The notes under the pieces are model-generated. The model was not told the origin of the DNA. It was given only the letters and a program-made list of their open reading frames with translations, and made no database searches. A stretch of 35,917 nucleotides of DNA, from positions 1 to 35,917 of the IMG/VR virus record IMGVR_UViG_3300009183_000203, one strand, 5' to 3'. Below, piece by piece: positions 7,242 to 15,873 of the stretch. The translations under genes and the position numbers were made by a program. Numbering within the stretch: the stretch's first letter is position 1; every line of letters begins with the position of its first letter. Source of the stretch: a virus.

Positions 7242-10004
7242 ATGGCAAACGGAAACTTTGTAGTACGCAACGGTCTTACAGTAGGACCGCTAACGATTGA
7301 TGCAACAACAGGATCAATCAACACATCAGGTGACGTAAACATCACTGGTAACGTTGGTGTAAGCCAAATTGCCAAAAATGATTCGTCAATCACAATCACA
7401 GACACTGGATCTGGTAGTAATATCACATTCAAAATTGACAACGGCATAGAACACACAATGACTGGTGCTTTGACCAGCCTGCGTGGTAATTTGAGTTTTA
7501 GTCCAGACAACACAGCAGATGCATTTGTAACCAGTGGTGCCTTAACAGATACCATTGGTATTGGTGCCAAATCAGCCAACGCATTTGTTCAAAGTGCATT
7601 GACCAACCGCAGTTCGGGAACCAGTGCATCAAGCGATTTCATTGCCTATTCTGATAGAGGAACCAATACCGGTGGTTTCATTGACATGGGTATTGCCAGT
7701 AGCCTGTTTAGTGATCCTACTTACGCAGTGACCAAGGCCGGCGACGGATATATCTTTTTAAGTGCGCCAATTTATGCCAACTCCACACCTACAGGTGGTA
7801 ACTTAGTTTTAGCCACAGCCGATGGTGTATTTGGCGATATTGTGTTTGCGGCCAACGGATTCTCCGCTGGTGCAAGTACAGAACAAGGTCGTTTTAAAAA
7901 GGATGACGGTTTATATATCACAGGTAACTTGGTGGCCAATGGCGGAACCATTTACCAAGGACCTTTGGCCAAAGAATTTGAAGCAGTTGCAGCAATCACA
8001 GATCCGGCTGCCTTGTTTACCGGCAATATCAACTCATTTGCTCAAGTGGCCCTGCACAATCGTAATTCTGGTATCAGTGCCAGCACAGACTTTATTGCCT
8101 ATGCCGATCGTTCAGACAATGACAACGGCTTCATTGACATGGGTGTTTGCAGTACCACCTTTACAGATCCTGCATTTGCTGTGACCAAGGCCGGTGACGG
8201 ATATATTTTTCTAAGTGCTCCTGCCTACGCCAACACTACCCCAACTGGTGGTAACTTAGTCCTTGCCACAGCTGATGGCGCTCGTGGCGACATTGTGTTC
8301 TCCGCAGGTGGATTTGCCACTGGTGCAATACAAGGACGATTCATCAACGGCGACGGATTAAATGTCACAGGTAACTTGGTATCACAAAATGGTGCCATTT
8401 ATCAAGGCGCAGGTGCCAAGGCCTTAATCGTTGACGCCAACGTTACAGCCACAATAAGTAGCACAGCCAACACCACAGCAACCACACTTACTGTAAACAG
8501 TACCGCAGGATTCTTGGTACACGGCGCCTTGTATGCTGGCACAGAACTCATGTACTACACCAGCAAAACGTCAACACAGTTCACTGGAATCACACGTGGT
8601 ACATCAGGAACAACTGCTACAAGTCAACCCAGTGGTAGAGTAATATATCAACCCAATTCAGGACTAACCAATGCGTCAACTGTGTTGACCGGCAACGCTG
8701 ATGACTTTGTTCAAGTGGCTATTAAAAACTTCAACTCGGGTGCCGATGCTTCAACTGACATCATTGCCTACGCTTCCAACGGTGACAATGAGTCAGGTTG
8801 GATAGACATGGGTATCACGTCAGAAACATTTAATACCGCTGCGTTTGGTATCACCGGCGCCGATGACGGTTACTTGTTTATGAGTGCTCCGGCAGGAACC
8901 ACAGGTGACGGAGAATTGGTCATCGCCACCAGCGAATATGGCCAAACCAACGACATTGTGTTTGCTACCGACGGTTTTGTGGCCGGCAACGAGCGTATGC
9001 GAATTGTTGGACAAAGTCGTGCAGGTCGTCCAGCCGGTGTGGAAGTCAACATTGCTACCACAGCAACCAGCACCACAACAGGTGCTCTACGGGTCAACGG
9101 TGGTGTTGGACTGCAAGGCAACTTGTATGTGGGTGGTAATTTTAACTTGCAAGGTAATATCACAATTGGCGGCACCGGATCAACAACAAGTACAAGCACC
9201 CTGGTCATTGAAAATCCAATCAGCTTCTTGGCCAATGCCAACCCCGGCGACAGTCAAGACATTGGTATTGTTGGACAATACGTCAGTGGTACAACCAAGT
9301 ATTTTGGTGTTGTTAGAGACAGCATAACAAAGTCAGTGCGTGTCTTTGACGGATTAACCACCAAACCAAATATAACAGCCAACTTTGCCGGATCAACAGC
9401 AGGTAACTTGTATGCTGGTTCATTGATGCTGGCCAACAGTACAGTATCAACCAGTACCACAAGTGGTGCATTGATTGTAGCAGGTGGCGTTGGTATTGGT
9501 GGCAAATTGTATGTTGGCGGCGAAATGACCATCACAGGAAGTATTGTGCCCACAGCCAACTTGACATACAATTTAGGTAGTGTAAGCAGTTGGTGGAGTA
9601 CATTCTATGGTGTGTCAACACAGGCCAAATACGCTGACTTGGCAGAAAACTATCAAGCAGACAAAGCCTATGCTCCCGGTACTGTGGTCATGTTTGGTGG
9701 AGCCGCAGAAGTTACCCAAGCCGATGTAGAAACACGAGCAGTGGCCGGTGTAGTAAGTACAAACCCAGCACACTTGATGAATGGCGGCCTAACCGGTACA
9801 AACGTAGTTCCAGTGGCACTACAAGGACGTGTTCCTTGTAATGTAATTGGTCCAGTTTGCAAGGGAGATTTGATGGTCAGTGCCGGATTTGGTTATGCCA
9901 AAGCCAGTGAAAATCCACTGATAGGACAAGTGATTGGCAAAGCCTTGTGTGATTTCCCAAGTGCTACCAAAGCAGTTATAGAAATAGCAGTTGGTCGCAA
10001 CTAA
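7242..10004 (+). CDS. Large modular fibre protein with three internal repeats and a C-terminal KYADLAE domain (920 aa)
   Basis: The start is ATG 7242 with AGGGAG at 7226-7231; an out-of-frame ATG at 7234 lies between them. Residues about 123-218, 274-367 and 497-588 are three copies of a ~93-residue domain ('S.S.DFIAY.D....GFIDMG....F.DP...VTKAGDGYIFLSAP...GNLVLATADG..GDIVF..GF..G'). Between copies two and three is a 'NSTAGFLVHGALYAGTELMY' unit resembling one in the 954-aa protein. Residues about 770-920 form a C-terminal domain with 'KYADLAENY' at 796-804, 'AGVVSTNPAHLMN' and 'VALQGRVPC', recalling the self-processing intramolecular-chaperone domains of phage appendage proteins (Peptidase_G2-like pattern). 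The domain is shared with the genes at 18770 and 20902. A terminator follows directly. It is likely a trimeric fibre; self-cleavage is only an inference. Confidence 0.78.
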   Translation: MANGNFVVRNGLTVGPLTIDATTGSINTSGDVNITGNVGVSQIAKNDSSITITDTGSGSNITFKIDNGIEHTMTGALTSLRGNLSFSPDNTADAFVTSGALTDTIGIGAKSANAFVQSALTNRSSGTSASSDFIAYSDRGTNTGGFIDMGIASSLFSDPTYAVTKAGDGYIFLSAPIYANSTPTGGNLVLATADGVFGDIVFAANGFSAGASTEQGRFKKDDGLYITGNLVANGGTIYQGPLAKEFEAVAAITDPAALFTGNINSFAQVALHNRNSGISASTDFIAYADRSDNDNGFIDMGVCSTTFTDPAFAVTKAGDGYIFLSAPAYANTTPTGGNLVLATADGARGDIVFSAGGFATGAIQGRFINGDGLNVTGNLVSQNGAIYQGAGAKALIVDANVTATISSTANTTATTLTVNSTAGFLVHGALYAGTELMYYTSKTSTQFTGITRGTSGTTATSQPSGRVIYQPNSGLTNASTVLTGNADDFVQVAIKNFNSGADASTDIIAYASNGDNESGWIDMGITSETFNTAAFGITGADDGYLFMSAPAGTTGDGELVIATSEYGQTNDIVFATDGFVAGNERMRIVGQSRAGRPAGVEVNIATTATSTTTGALRVNGGVGLQGNLYVGGNFNLQGNITIGGTGSTTSTSTLVIENPISFLANANPGDSQDIGIVGQYVSGTTKYFGVVRDSITKSVRVFDGLTTKPNITANFAGSTAGNLYAGSLMLANSTVSTSTTSGALIVAGGVGIGGKLYVGGEMTITGSIVPTANLTYNLGSVSSWWSTFYGVSTQAKYADLAENYQADKAYAPGTVVMFGGAAEVTQADVETRAVAGVVSTNPAHLMNGGLTGTNVVPVALQGRVPCNVIGPVCKGDLMVSAGFGYAKASENPLIGQVIGKALCDFPSATKAVIEIAVGRN
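7608..9005 (+). repeat. Three spaced copies of a ~93-residue coding repeat
   Basis: The copies lie at 7608-7895, 8061-8342 and 8730-9005. Copies 1 and 2 share long runs such as 'AVTKAGDGYIFLSAP' and 'PTGGNLVLATADG'. Copy 3 is more diverged ('GITGADDGYLFMSAPAGTTG'). The pattern points to internal duplication within the fibre gene, with the first pair being the younger. Confidence 0.8.
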
Positions 10005-10028
10005 CAACTAATCAAATAGTTAACAAAC

Positions 10029-10056
10029 AAAGGGCCTTAGGGCCCTTTTGTTTTTT
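10029..10056 (+). terminator. Intrinsic terminator after the 920-aa fibre gene
   Basis: A perfect 8-bp stem AAAGGGCC (10029-10036) / GGCCCTTT (10041-10048) with loop TTAG is followed by TGTTTTTT. It ends the transcription unit 5163-10004 just before a new late promoter. Confidence 0.9.
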
Positions 10057-10058
10057 CC

Positions 10059-10066
10059 GATAAATA
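10059..10066 (+). promoter_or_regulatory. T4-type late promoter element GATAAATA
   Basis: GATAAATA lies three bases after the terminator T-run and 25 bases before ATG 10092, giving an expected leader of about 20 bases. Only a weak ribosome-binding sequence (CGGA near 10079) precedes the start. Confidence 0.75.
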
Positions 10067-10091
10067 TACAATAATATACGGATTTTAACCA

Positions 10092-12314
10092 ATGGCATTA
10101 ACCAGACCAAAAATAGGACAATTCAACACCGCAATTACGTCGTTGACGGATCCAATAACGGTACTCAACGGCGGAGCAACATTGGCCAACGTAGACGTTG
10201 GTTTCTTGATGAATCGTGCCAACGGATTGATCAGCAACGTAGCCCTGTATTGGAACGAGTCGGGCAACACTTTTGTAACAGCATTTACCAGCAACACCGG
10301 AGTAACAGATTCAAATATTGCAGTAACTGCCTATGCGAACATTATCACTGGCGCACTGACAGTGGTAGGTAGAGCCAACATCAACGGCAATTTAAATGTC
10401 AGCGGAACAATCACAGCTGCTTATGTTCAAAATGGTGCTACCAGTTCTTATGCAACTCAAAGAGTGTTACAGTACAATGAAACAACTGGGGCAGTTACAT
10501 ACAGCAACTATCTAGATGCAACAAGAGTATACATCACAGGATACAGCTCAGAAATACATGTCAGCCCGGTTGCGTTGGACGACACCGGCAACGGAACAGT
10601 TGGTGATCCAGTTAAAACCATTGCTCGAGCTCAAGTACTAGCAGCAGCAGCATTTGAAACAACAGGTGTTGGCGAAAGAAAAACAATCGTTTTACATCCG
10701 GGTTCTTATACTGAAGATGTAACTATCAGTACTCAGTATACTGTGCTAACCACACACGAATTGGTGGGCAAAAATACAACCTTAACTGGCAATTTGACCA
10801 TAACCAAAGGTTGTACCATTGAAGGCCTAAAGATGACCAATCTTGTTATCTCGGCAAACTCATCGGTTGGTTCAGTTGATATTATCGGTTGTACAGTATC
10901 CACAGCAACAACAAAAACATCAAGTGCATATACAGTTTTTAGAGGATGTGATTTATCTTCATCTACATTAAGTATCACTGGCACTGGCACAACAGTGATG
11001 GTTGGTGGTAATTATGGTAATGTCACTGTAAACAATGCCGCGGCTGGTGTTTTGGTCAAAGCAGTTACTACCATGGGATCAGTGGTTTTGACAGCAGGAA
11101 CGCTACAGATTTCCGATACGCTGGTTTACGCGGCCACTAATACGGCCAACGCCATAACACAAAGTGCTGGATCAGTGTTGACATTAAACAACAGTCAGAC
11201 ACTGATACCCGATCTATCAAATGTGGCAAGAAACAGTTTTGGTGGTTTTTATTCTATCTTACACTCTGTATACGACAAAGCAAACTCCACATTTGGTGGT
11301 ACATCACTGGCAGCTATTTCATACAGTCAAGTTATTAGCACTGACTCTATTAATGTCACAAGCACAACTGCATCAACATCAAATATAACCGGTGCATTGG
11401 TAGTCAAAGGCGGGGCAGGTGTTGCTGGCAACCTGTACATAGGTGGCAACATAACAGTCACTGGAAACATATTACCCAGCGCCAATGTAACCTACGATAT
11501 TGGTAGTCCTACCCAGCGTTTCCGTAGCTTGTACCTCAGTGGCAATACCATTGACCTAGCTGGTGCAACTATTAAAACTGATGCAGTATCTGGCGCTGTT
11601 GTGATCATACCAATTCCCACAGTCCAAGTTCCGAACCCAACGGCCATTGTTGTTTCTCCAGCAGGCACAATCAGCGCCATTCAAACACAAAGTGGTACTG
11701 TAGCTTCTGCCAACATTGCCGCAGTGGCCAATGCAGCAGCAGCAGCAGCACTCACAACTTTTGCCAACGTACAAACCACAGGCAATCTTGAAGTACAAGG
11801 CAATTTGAGTGTGGCCGGAACTGTGACTTTTACCAACTCTGTGGTACAAACACAAACAGAGTTGGTGTTGGGTACAGAAATAGTAGGCGGAAATTTAATA
11901 GCAAACTCGGCTACTGTATCAACAAATACCAGCACAGGTGCCCTGGTAGTAGTAGGCGGTGCCGGCATCTCGGGCAATCTCAACGTTGGTGGCAATATTT
12001 CAGCCACAAACATATTCCAGGATCGCGGCAACGACATAAACGACTGGAACACGCTGACTGTTATGGGCGTATATTTGATAAATAGAGATAGCTGGACAGG
12101 AACTAGCAATACACCGCTAAACACGTTGAATTTTACTGGACAACTAGAAGTTATAAACACAGGAAATGTGAGTATAACACAGAATTATAGACCGTACGAT
12201 AACGCCACTGGGCCCAATGTTTTTTGGACTCGTAGCAAGTATAGTACAAGTGCATGGACCACGTGGGTAAAGATAATCAACGGGTCAGAAGTGATGGATG
12301 GCGGTAGTTTTTAA
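10092..12314 (+). CDS. Tail fibre/tailspike-like protein with beta-helix-like region and pyocin-knob-like C-terminus (740 aa)
   Basis: The N-terminus 'MALTRPKIGQFNTAITSLTD' and 'VDVGFLMNRANGLIS' (residues 1-60) match a segment of the 682-aa protein. Residues about 150-370 look like a parallel beta-helix: 'VSPVALDDTGNGTVGDPVKT' and 'TIVLHPGSYTEDVTI' resemble the entry strands of pectin-lyase-fold phage spikes. Short rungs follow ('TLTGNLTITKGCTIEGLKMT', 'SVDIIGCTV', 'YTVFRGCDL'). Then come 'TGALVVKGGAGVAGNLYIGG' linkers, a 'SANVTYDIGSPTQRFRSLYL' unit, an Ala-rich stretch (about 548-565) and a second linker. Residues about 644-735 ('NDINDWNTLTVMGVYLINRD' to 'FWTRSKYSTSAWTTWVKI') resemble the pyocin-knob domain of receptor-binding proteins. 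No catalytic residues can be assigned, so polysaccharide cleavage is possible but unproven. The protein ends in DGGSF. Confidence 0.78.
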   Translation: MALTRPKIGQFNTAITSLTDPITVLNGGATLANVDVGFLMNRANGLISNVALYWNESGNTFVTAFTSNTGVTDSNIAVTAYANIITGALTVVGRANINGNLNVSGTITAAYVQNGATSSYATQRVLQYNETTGAVTYSNYLDATRVYITGYSSEIHVSPVALDDTGNGTVGDPVKTIARAQVLAAAAFETTGVGERKTIVLHPGSYTEDVTISTQYTVLTTHELVGKNTTLTGNLTITKGCTIEGLKMTNLVISANSSVGSVDIIGCTVSTATTKTSSAYTVFRGCDLSSSTLSITGTGTTVMVGGNYGNVTVNNAAAGVLVKAVTTMGSVVLTAGTLQISDTLVYAATNTANAITQSAGSVLTLNNSQTLIPDLSNVARNSFGGFYSILHSVYDKANSTFGGTSLAAISYSQVISTDSINVTSTTASTSNITGALVVKGGAGVAGNLYIGGNITVTGNILPSANVTYDIGSPTQRFRSLYLSGNTIDLAGATIKTDAVSGAVVIIPIPTVQVPNPTAIVVSPAGTISAIQTQSGTVASANIAAVANAAAAAALTTFANVQTTGNLEVQGNLSVAGTVTFTNSVVQTQTELVLGTEIVGGNLIANSATVSTNTSTGALVVVGGAGISGNLNVGGNISATNIFQDRGNDINDWNTLTVMGVYLINRDSWTGTSNTPLNTLNFTGQLEVINTGNVSITQNYRPYDNATGPNVFWTRSKYSTSAWTTWVKIINGSEVMDGGSF

Positions 12315-12329
12315 AAACAGGATTAGAAG

Positions 12330-14864
12330 ATGCCAAATACAATATTATTAAAAAGAGCTAGCACCGCAGGAAAGGTTCCCGTCACGGCAAACTTGTCACT
12401 GGGCGAGTTAAGCATAAACAGCACAGACGGGCGTTTATACACCACCACCGGTAGTGCAATCGTAGACCTGACACAAAATGACAAAATCACGCTCAGCGGT
12501 GATGCCACAGGCACAAGTACTAATCCTGCTGCTGGCGGTAACTATAGTAATTTGGCAGTAACTTTAGCCACAGTAAACTCAAACACAGGCACTTGGGGTG
12601 GCGCAAATGGCCAGATTCCTTTTGTCACTGTCAACGGCAAAGGTTTAATAACAGCTGCTGGTAACATTGCTGTCAACACAGTGGCAGTGACCAATGCAGC
12701 AAACACAACAGAAATCACTGCCAACGCCACAGTCGGCACAGTTGGATTCAGTTTAACAAACACCGGCGTATCTGCCGGCAATTATGGTAGCGCCACAAGT
12801 ATTCCCACTATTGTGGTTGATGCCAAAGGACGTGTCACCAGCCTAACAACCAATGCAGTCAGCACCACAATCAGCCTGGCGGGCAACACTGGATCTGGAA
12901 GTGTAGCCGGTGGTGGCACATTAACTGTCAATGGATCGAATGGTATTGCTACCAGCGTGGCTGGCAGTACCATCACTATATCAGGCAACGGAACAGTTCT
13001 AACAGCCAACGTAAGTCTATACGAAAGTGTTACAGCATCAACCACCAATGCCACATTCTATCCCATGCTGTCGGACAAGACCGACGGTAATACTGGAAGT
13101 TTTTCAGCAAGTACACTCACGTATAACCCCAGCACTGGTTTACTGACAGCTACACAATTAAGTAGTACCACAGAGGTAGCCACAAACTTCAGCACAGGTA
13201 ATGCAGTCATAAGTGGCGGTTCTTTAAACAACACAACCGTTGGTGCCACTACTCCAAACACCGGACGTTTTACCACAGTAACAGCTACAACAGTAAACGC
13301 AGGCACTATTGGTAACTCAGGTGCTACCTTAACAGGTACATTAAGCACAGCAGCTCAAACCAACATCACCTCGGTTGGTACACTGACAAGTTTGGCAGTT
13401 GGTGCTGTAACTAGCAGTGGAACAGTCATTGCCAGTGCCGTGCAAGCTGGTACCATTGGTAACACAGGCGCAACTTTAACAGGTACGTTGAGTACAGCAT
13501 CACAAACAAATATTACCGCAGTTGGTACACTAACAAGTTTAGCAGTCGGGGCAGTCACAAGTAGTGGAACCATAATTGCAAGTACAGTACAAGCAGGTAC
13601 AATTGGTAACATTGGTGCCAATCTGATTGGTACCGGTACATATCTCACATCATTAAATGCAAGTAACTTGTCCAGCGGCACAGTTCCAAGTGCTCGAATA
13701 TCTGGATCTTACACTAGTATTACCGCAGTTGGTACATTAACGTCACTGGCTGTTGGTGCTGTAACCAGCAGTGGAACAATTATTGCCAGCACAGTACAGG
13801 CAGGCACAATCGGTAACTCGGGTGCTACGTTAACCGGTACACTAAGCACAGCCGCACAAACAAATATCACCTCGGTTGGTACACTGACCAGTTTGGCAGT
13901 TGGAGCAGTTACTAGTAGTGGCACAATCATCGCAAGTACAGTACAAGCTGGTACCATTGGTAATGCTGGTGCCACCCTAACAGGTACATTAAGTACTGCG
14001 GCGCAAACAAATATCACCTCAGTTGGTACACTGACAAGTTTGGCTGTTGGTGCTGTAACCAGCAGTGGAACAATTATTGCCAGCACAGTACAGGCAGGTA
14101 CAATTGGTAACTCGGGTGCTACATTAACAGGCACATTAAGTACAGCTGCACAACCCAATATCACAAGCGTAGGTACATTGTCTAGTTTGACCACAACAGG
14201 CGATGTCACTGTTGGCGGAAACTTGACCATACAAGGTAACACAGTAACCATTGGTTCCAACAACTTGACAGTCACCGATTCAATCATTGGCCTACATACA
14301 TTTGCCAATGGTGCACCATTGATATCAGATGACGGCAGAGACATTGGTTTACGCTTCCACTACTACAAAGGTGCAGATAAACATGCATTCCTAGGTTGGG
14401 AAAACGGCACTGAAACTTTGGTGTATTTTTCCAATGCAAACGAAGTCAGCAGTAATGTCACAGGAACACTAGGTAACGTACAATTTGGTAGCTTGACTCT
14501 GAGCAATACTGCTGCCACAGTATTGACGGTGGGTGGTAACACAGCTATCAATAGTAGCCTGTATGCTCAGACTTTATATGACAGCAGCAATCGTGTAGTC
14601 AGTACCAGTAGTGGTGCTGGTAATCTGACTATTTCCGCTGGAGCAATCAATTTAACAGCCGCTGGACCAGGTGCAACCACAGTTGGTAGTGCAAACTACA
14701 TACCAGTTATAACAACAGATGCATATGGTCGTGTGGCAACTTTGGCCAACACAGCTATTAGTTTACCGTTTGCTTCTTTGACAGCAATACCAACCACATT
14801 GACTGGTTATGGAATTACTGATGCATTGAGTACCAGTGCTACCATTGATGGTGGTACTTATTAA
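12330..14864 (+). CDS. Repeat-bearing tail-fibre protein (844 aa)
   Basis: AGGA at 12319-12322 precedes the ATG. The N-terminal ~48 residues ('MPNTILLKRASTAGKVPVTA', 'LGELSINSTDGRLY') belong to the 'LKR.S.AGK.P...GE...N..DG.L' type that starts many phage fibres, and are shared with the next gene. Residues about 50-320 are Gly/Ser/Thr/Asn-rich beta repeats, including 'GNYGSATSIPTIVVDAKGRV'. Residues 325 to about 620 are six tandem copies of a ~49-residue unit. Residues about 630-700 carry the 'DGRDIGLRFHYYKGADKHAF' module. The C-terminus ('FASLTAIPTTLTGYGITDAL', ending DGGTY) has the 'LTGYGITDA' motif typical of phage fibre repeats. A terminator follows 27 bases after the stop. The likely role is an extended fibre with repeat-determined length. 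Confidence 0.8.
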   Translation: MPNTILLKRASTAGKVPVTANLSLGELSINSTDGRLYTTTGSAIVDLTQNDKITLSGDATGTSTNPAAGGNYSNLAVTLATVNSNTGTWGGANGQIPFVTVNGKGLITAAGNIAVNTVAVTNAANTTEITANATVGTVGFSLTNTGVSAGNYGSATSIPTIVVDAKGRVTSLTTNAVSTTISLAGNTGSGSVAGGGTLTVNGSNGIATSVAGSTITISGNGTVLTANVSLYESVTASTTNATFYPMLSDKTDGNTGSFSASTLTYNPSTGLLTATQLSSTTEVATNFSTGNAVISGGSLNNTTVGATTPNTGRFTTVTATTVNAGTIGNSGATLTGTLSTAAQTNITSVGTLTSLAVGAVTSSGTVIASAVQAGTIGNTGATLTGTLSTASQTNITAVGTLTSLAVGAVTSSGTIIASTVQAGTIGNIGANLIGTGTYLTSLNASNLSSGTVPSARISGSYTSITAVGTLTSLAVGAVTSSGTIIASTVQAGTIGNSGATLTGTLSTAAQTNITSVGTLTSLAVGAVTSSGTIIASTVQAGTIGNAGATLTGTLSTAAQTNITSVGTLTSLAVGAVTSSGTIIASTVQAGTIGNSGATLTGTLSTAAQPNITSVGTLSSLTTTGDVTVGGNLTIQGNTVTIGSNNLTVTDSIIGLHTFANGAPLISDDGRDIGLRFHYYKGADKHAFLGWENGTETLVYFSNANEVSSNVTGTLGNVQFGSLTLSNTAATVLTVGGNTAINSSLYAQTLYDSSNRVVSTSSGAGNLTISAGAINLTAAGPGATTVGSANYIPVITTDAYGRVATLANTAISLPFASLTAIPTTLTGYGITDALSTSATIDGGTY
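13302..14189 (+). repeat. Six tandem 147-bp coding repeats (49 aa), third unit enlarged to 207 bp
   Basis: Units begin at 13302, 13449, 13596, 13803, 13950 and 14097. Each encodes GTIGN.GATLTGTLSTA.Q followed by .NIT.VGTLTSLAVGAV and TSSGT.IAS.VQA. The third unit has a replaced segment and is 20 residues longer; the sixth is cut short at VGTLSSL. Unit boundaries are exact multiples of three and the protein copies are nearly identical, while the DNA copies differ at many third positions. Confidence 0.92.
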
Positions 14865-14891
14865 AATTTGAGCCAGGGGATTTTTATCCTC

Positions 14892-14931
14892 GGGCCGTTG
14901 GTTTTTTTACCAACATATAACGGGCCTTTTT
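14892..14931 (+). terminator. Hairpin terminator after the 844-aa fibre gene
   Basis: An outer stem GGGCCGTT (14892-14899) / AACGGGCC (14919-14926) has one G-G mismatch and is followed by TTTTT (14927-14931). Inside it, GTTGG (14897-14901) and CCAAC (14910-14914) can form a competing hairpin. A further small hairpin of a GGGGAT/ATCCTC type lies just upstream (about 14876-14891). Only 10 bases separate the T-run from the next start codon. Confidence 0.7.
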
Positions 14932-14941
14932 AGGTTAATAG

Positions 14942-15865
14942 ATGCCAAACACAGTTTTATTAAAACGCAGTTCGGTGGCCGGCAAGGTCCCGACAACATT
15001 AGAGTACGGTGAAGTCACAATCAACTACACCGACGGTGTACTCTGGTATAAAACTTCAGCAAACACAATCACCAGAATCAATTCTGCTGTCAGCGGAAGC
15101 ACCGTCAACGGCCTTGCTTATCTAGGCACAGCCAATGTGTTGGTCAATAGTGCTGGTCTAACTTTTAATCCCACTGGCAATGTATTATCTGTTGGCGGTA
15201 ACATAACTGTAACTGGACATGTATTACCCAGTGCCAACGTAACATATGATTTAGGTAGTCCAACACAGCGGTGGAAAGATTTGTATCTAAGCGGTAATAC
15301 CCTAGTTCTTGGCCAAGCCAATATCCAAGCACACAGCAGTGGTATAACCATATATGCTCCAAATCAAACTGTAAACCTCAATCAAAATCTACATACCACA
15401 GCAACTCCGTCGTTTGCCAACGTAACTGCCACTGGCAATCTGATAGTGAGTGCTAGACTGAGAGATTACACCGGCAACGCAGGCCTAAACGGACAACTGT
15501 TGGTCAGTACTGGATCTGGGGTACAATGGGTCACTAGAGATACCGGAACTTTAGACAGTTTAACTGATGTTAATTTAAGTAGCCCACAGGTACAACAAGT
15601 TTTAACCTACGATGGTACCAACTGGGTCAATGCTGACTCAAATGCTGTAGTAGCATCTGCGGTGTTTGCGTCAAGTCAAAGCGATTTGGGTTATGTCACT
15701 GATTTGGTGTTGACTATCACAGAAGATGAAGGATCGGTTGCGGATGTAACCAACAACATCTACGACCTGGGTGTTTTAAGTTTCACAGGTATTATTTCGT
15801 TAAATAACATAGACCAATCAATCAAGTCGGATTATTTGGGTTACTCAATTATTTTTGGATTTTAA
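14942..15865 (+). CDS. Fibre-like structural protein (307 aa)
   Basis: The first ~25 residues ('MPNTVLLKRSSVAGKVPTTL', 'YGEVTINYTDG') are a paralogue of the N-terminus of the 844-aa protein upstream. Residues about 80-125 ('VGGNITVTGHVLPSANVTYD', 'LGSPTQRWKDLYLSGNT') repeat a unit of the 740-aa protein. The centre has a 'LNQNLHTTATPSFANVTATG' segment frequent in phage fibres, and residues about 205-230 ('DSLTDVNLSSPQVQQVLTYD', 'GTNWVNA') are another recurrent fibre unit. The C-terminal ~75 residues are unique and more acidic and hydrophobic. The gene starts immediately after a terminator hairpin without a recognisable late promoter in between, so its expression may depend on read-through or on an unrecognised promoter. 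Confidence 0.75.
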   Translation: MPNTVLLKRSSVAGKVPTTLEYGEVTINYTDGVLWYKTSANTITRINSAVSGSTVNGLAYLGTANVLVNSAGLTFNPTGNVLSVGGNITVTGHVLPSANVTYDLGSPTQRWKDLYLSGNTLVLGQANIQAHSSGITIYAPNQTVNLNQNLHTTATPSFANVTATGNLIVSARLRDYTGNAGLNGQLLVSTGSGVQWVTRDTGTLDSLTDVNLSSPQVQQVLTYDGTNWVNADSNAVVASAVFASSQSDLGYVTDLVLTITEDEGSVADVTNNIYDLGVLSFTGIISLNNIDQSIKSDYLGYSIIFGF

Positions 15866-15873
15866 GGAAAAAC

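Noticed and set aside
13302-14189. CRISPR-like array
   Set aside because: The repeats are 147 bp, in frame, coding, and have no conserved short repeat alternating with unique spacers.
13709-14344. 211-residue open frame on the - strand across the tandem repeats
   Set aside because: It is a mirror of the 147-bp repeats on the coding strand, with hydrophobic Val/Pro/Ala-rich low-complexity composition and no ribosome-binding site or promoter.
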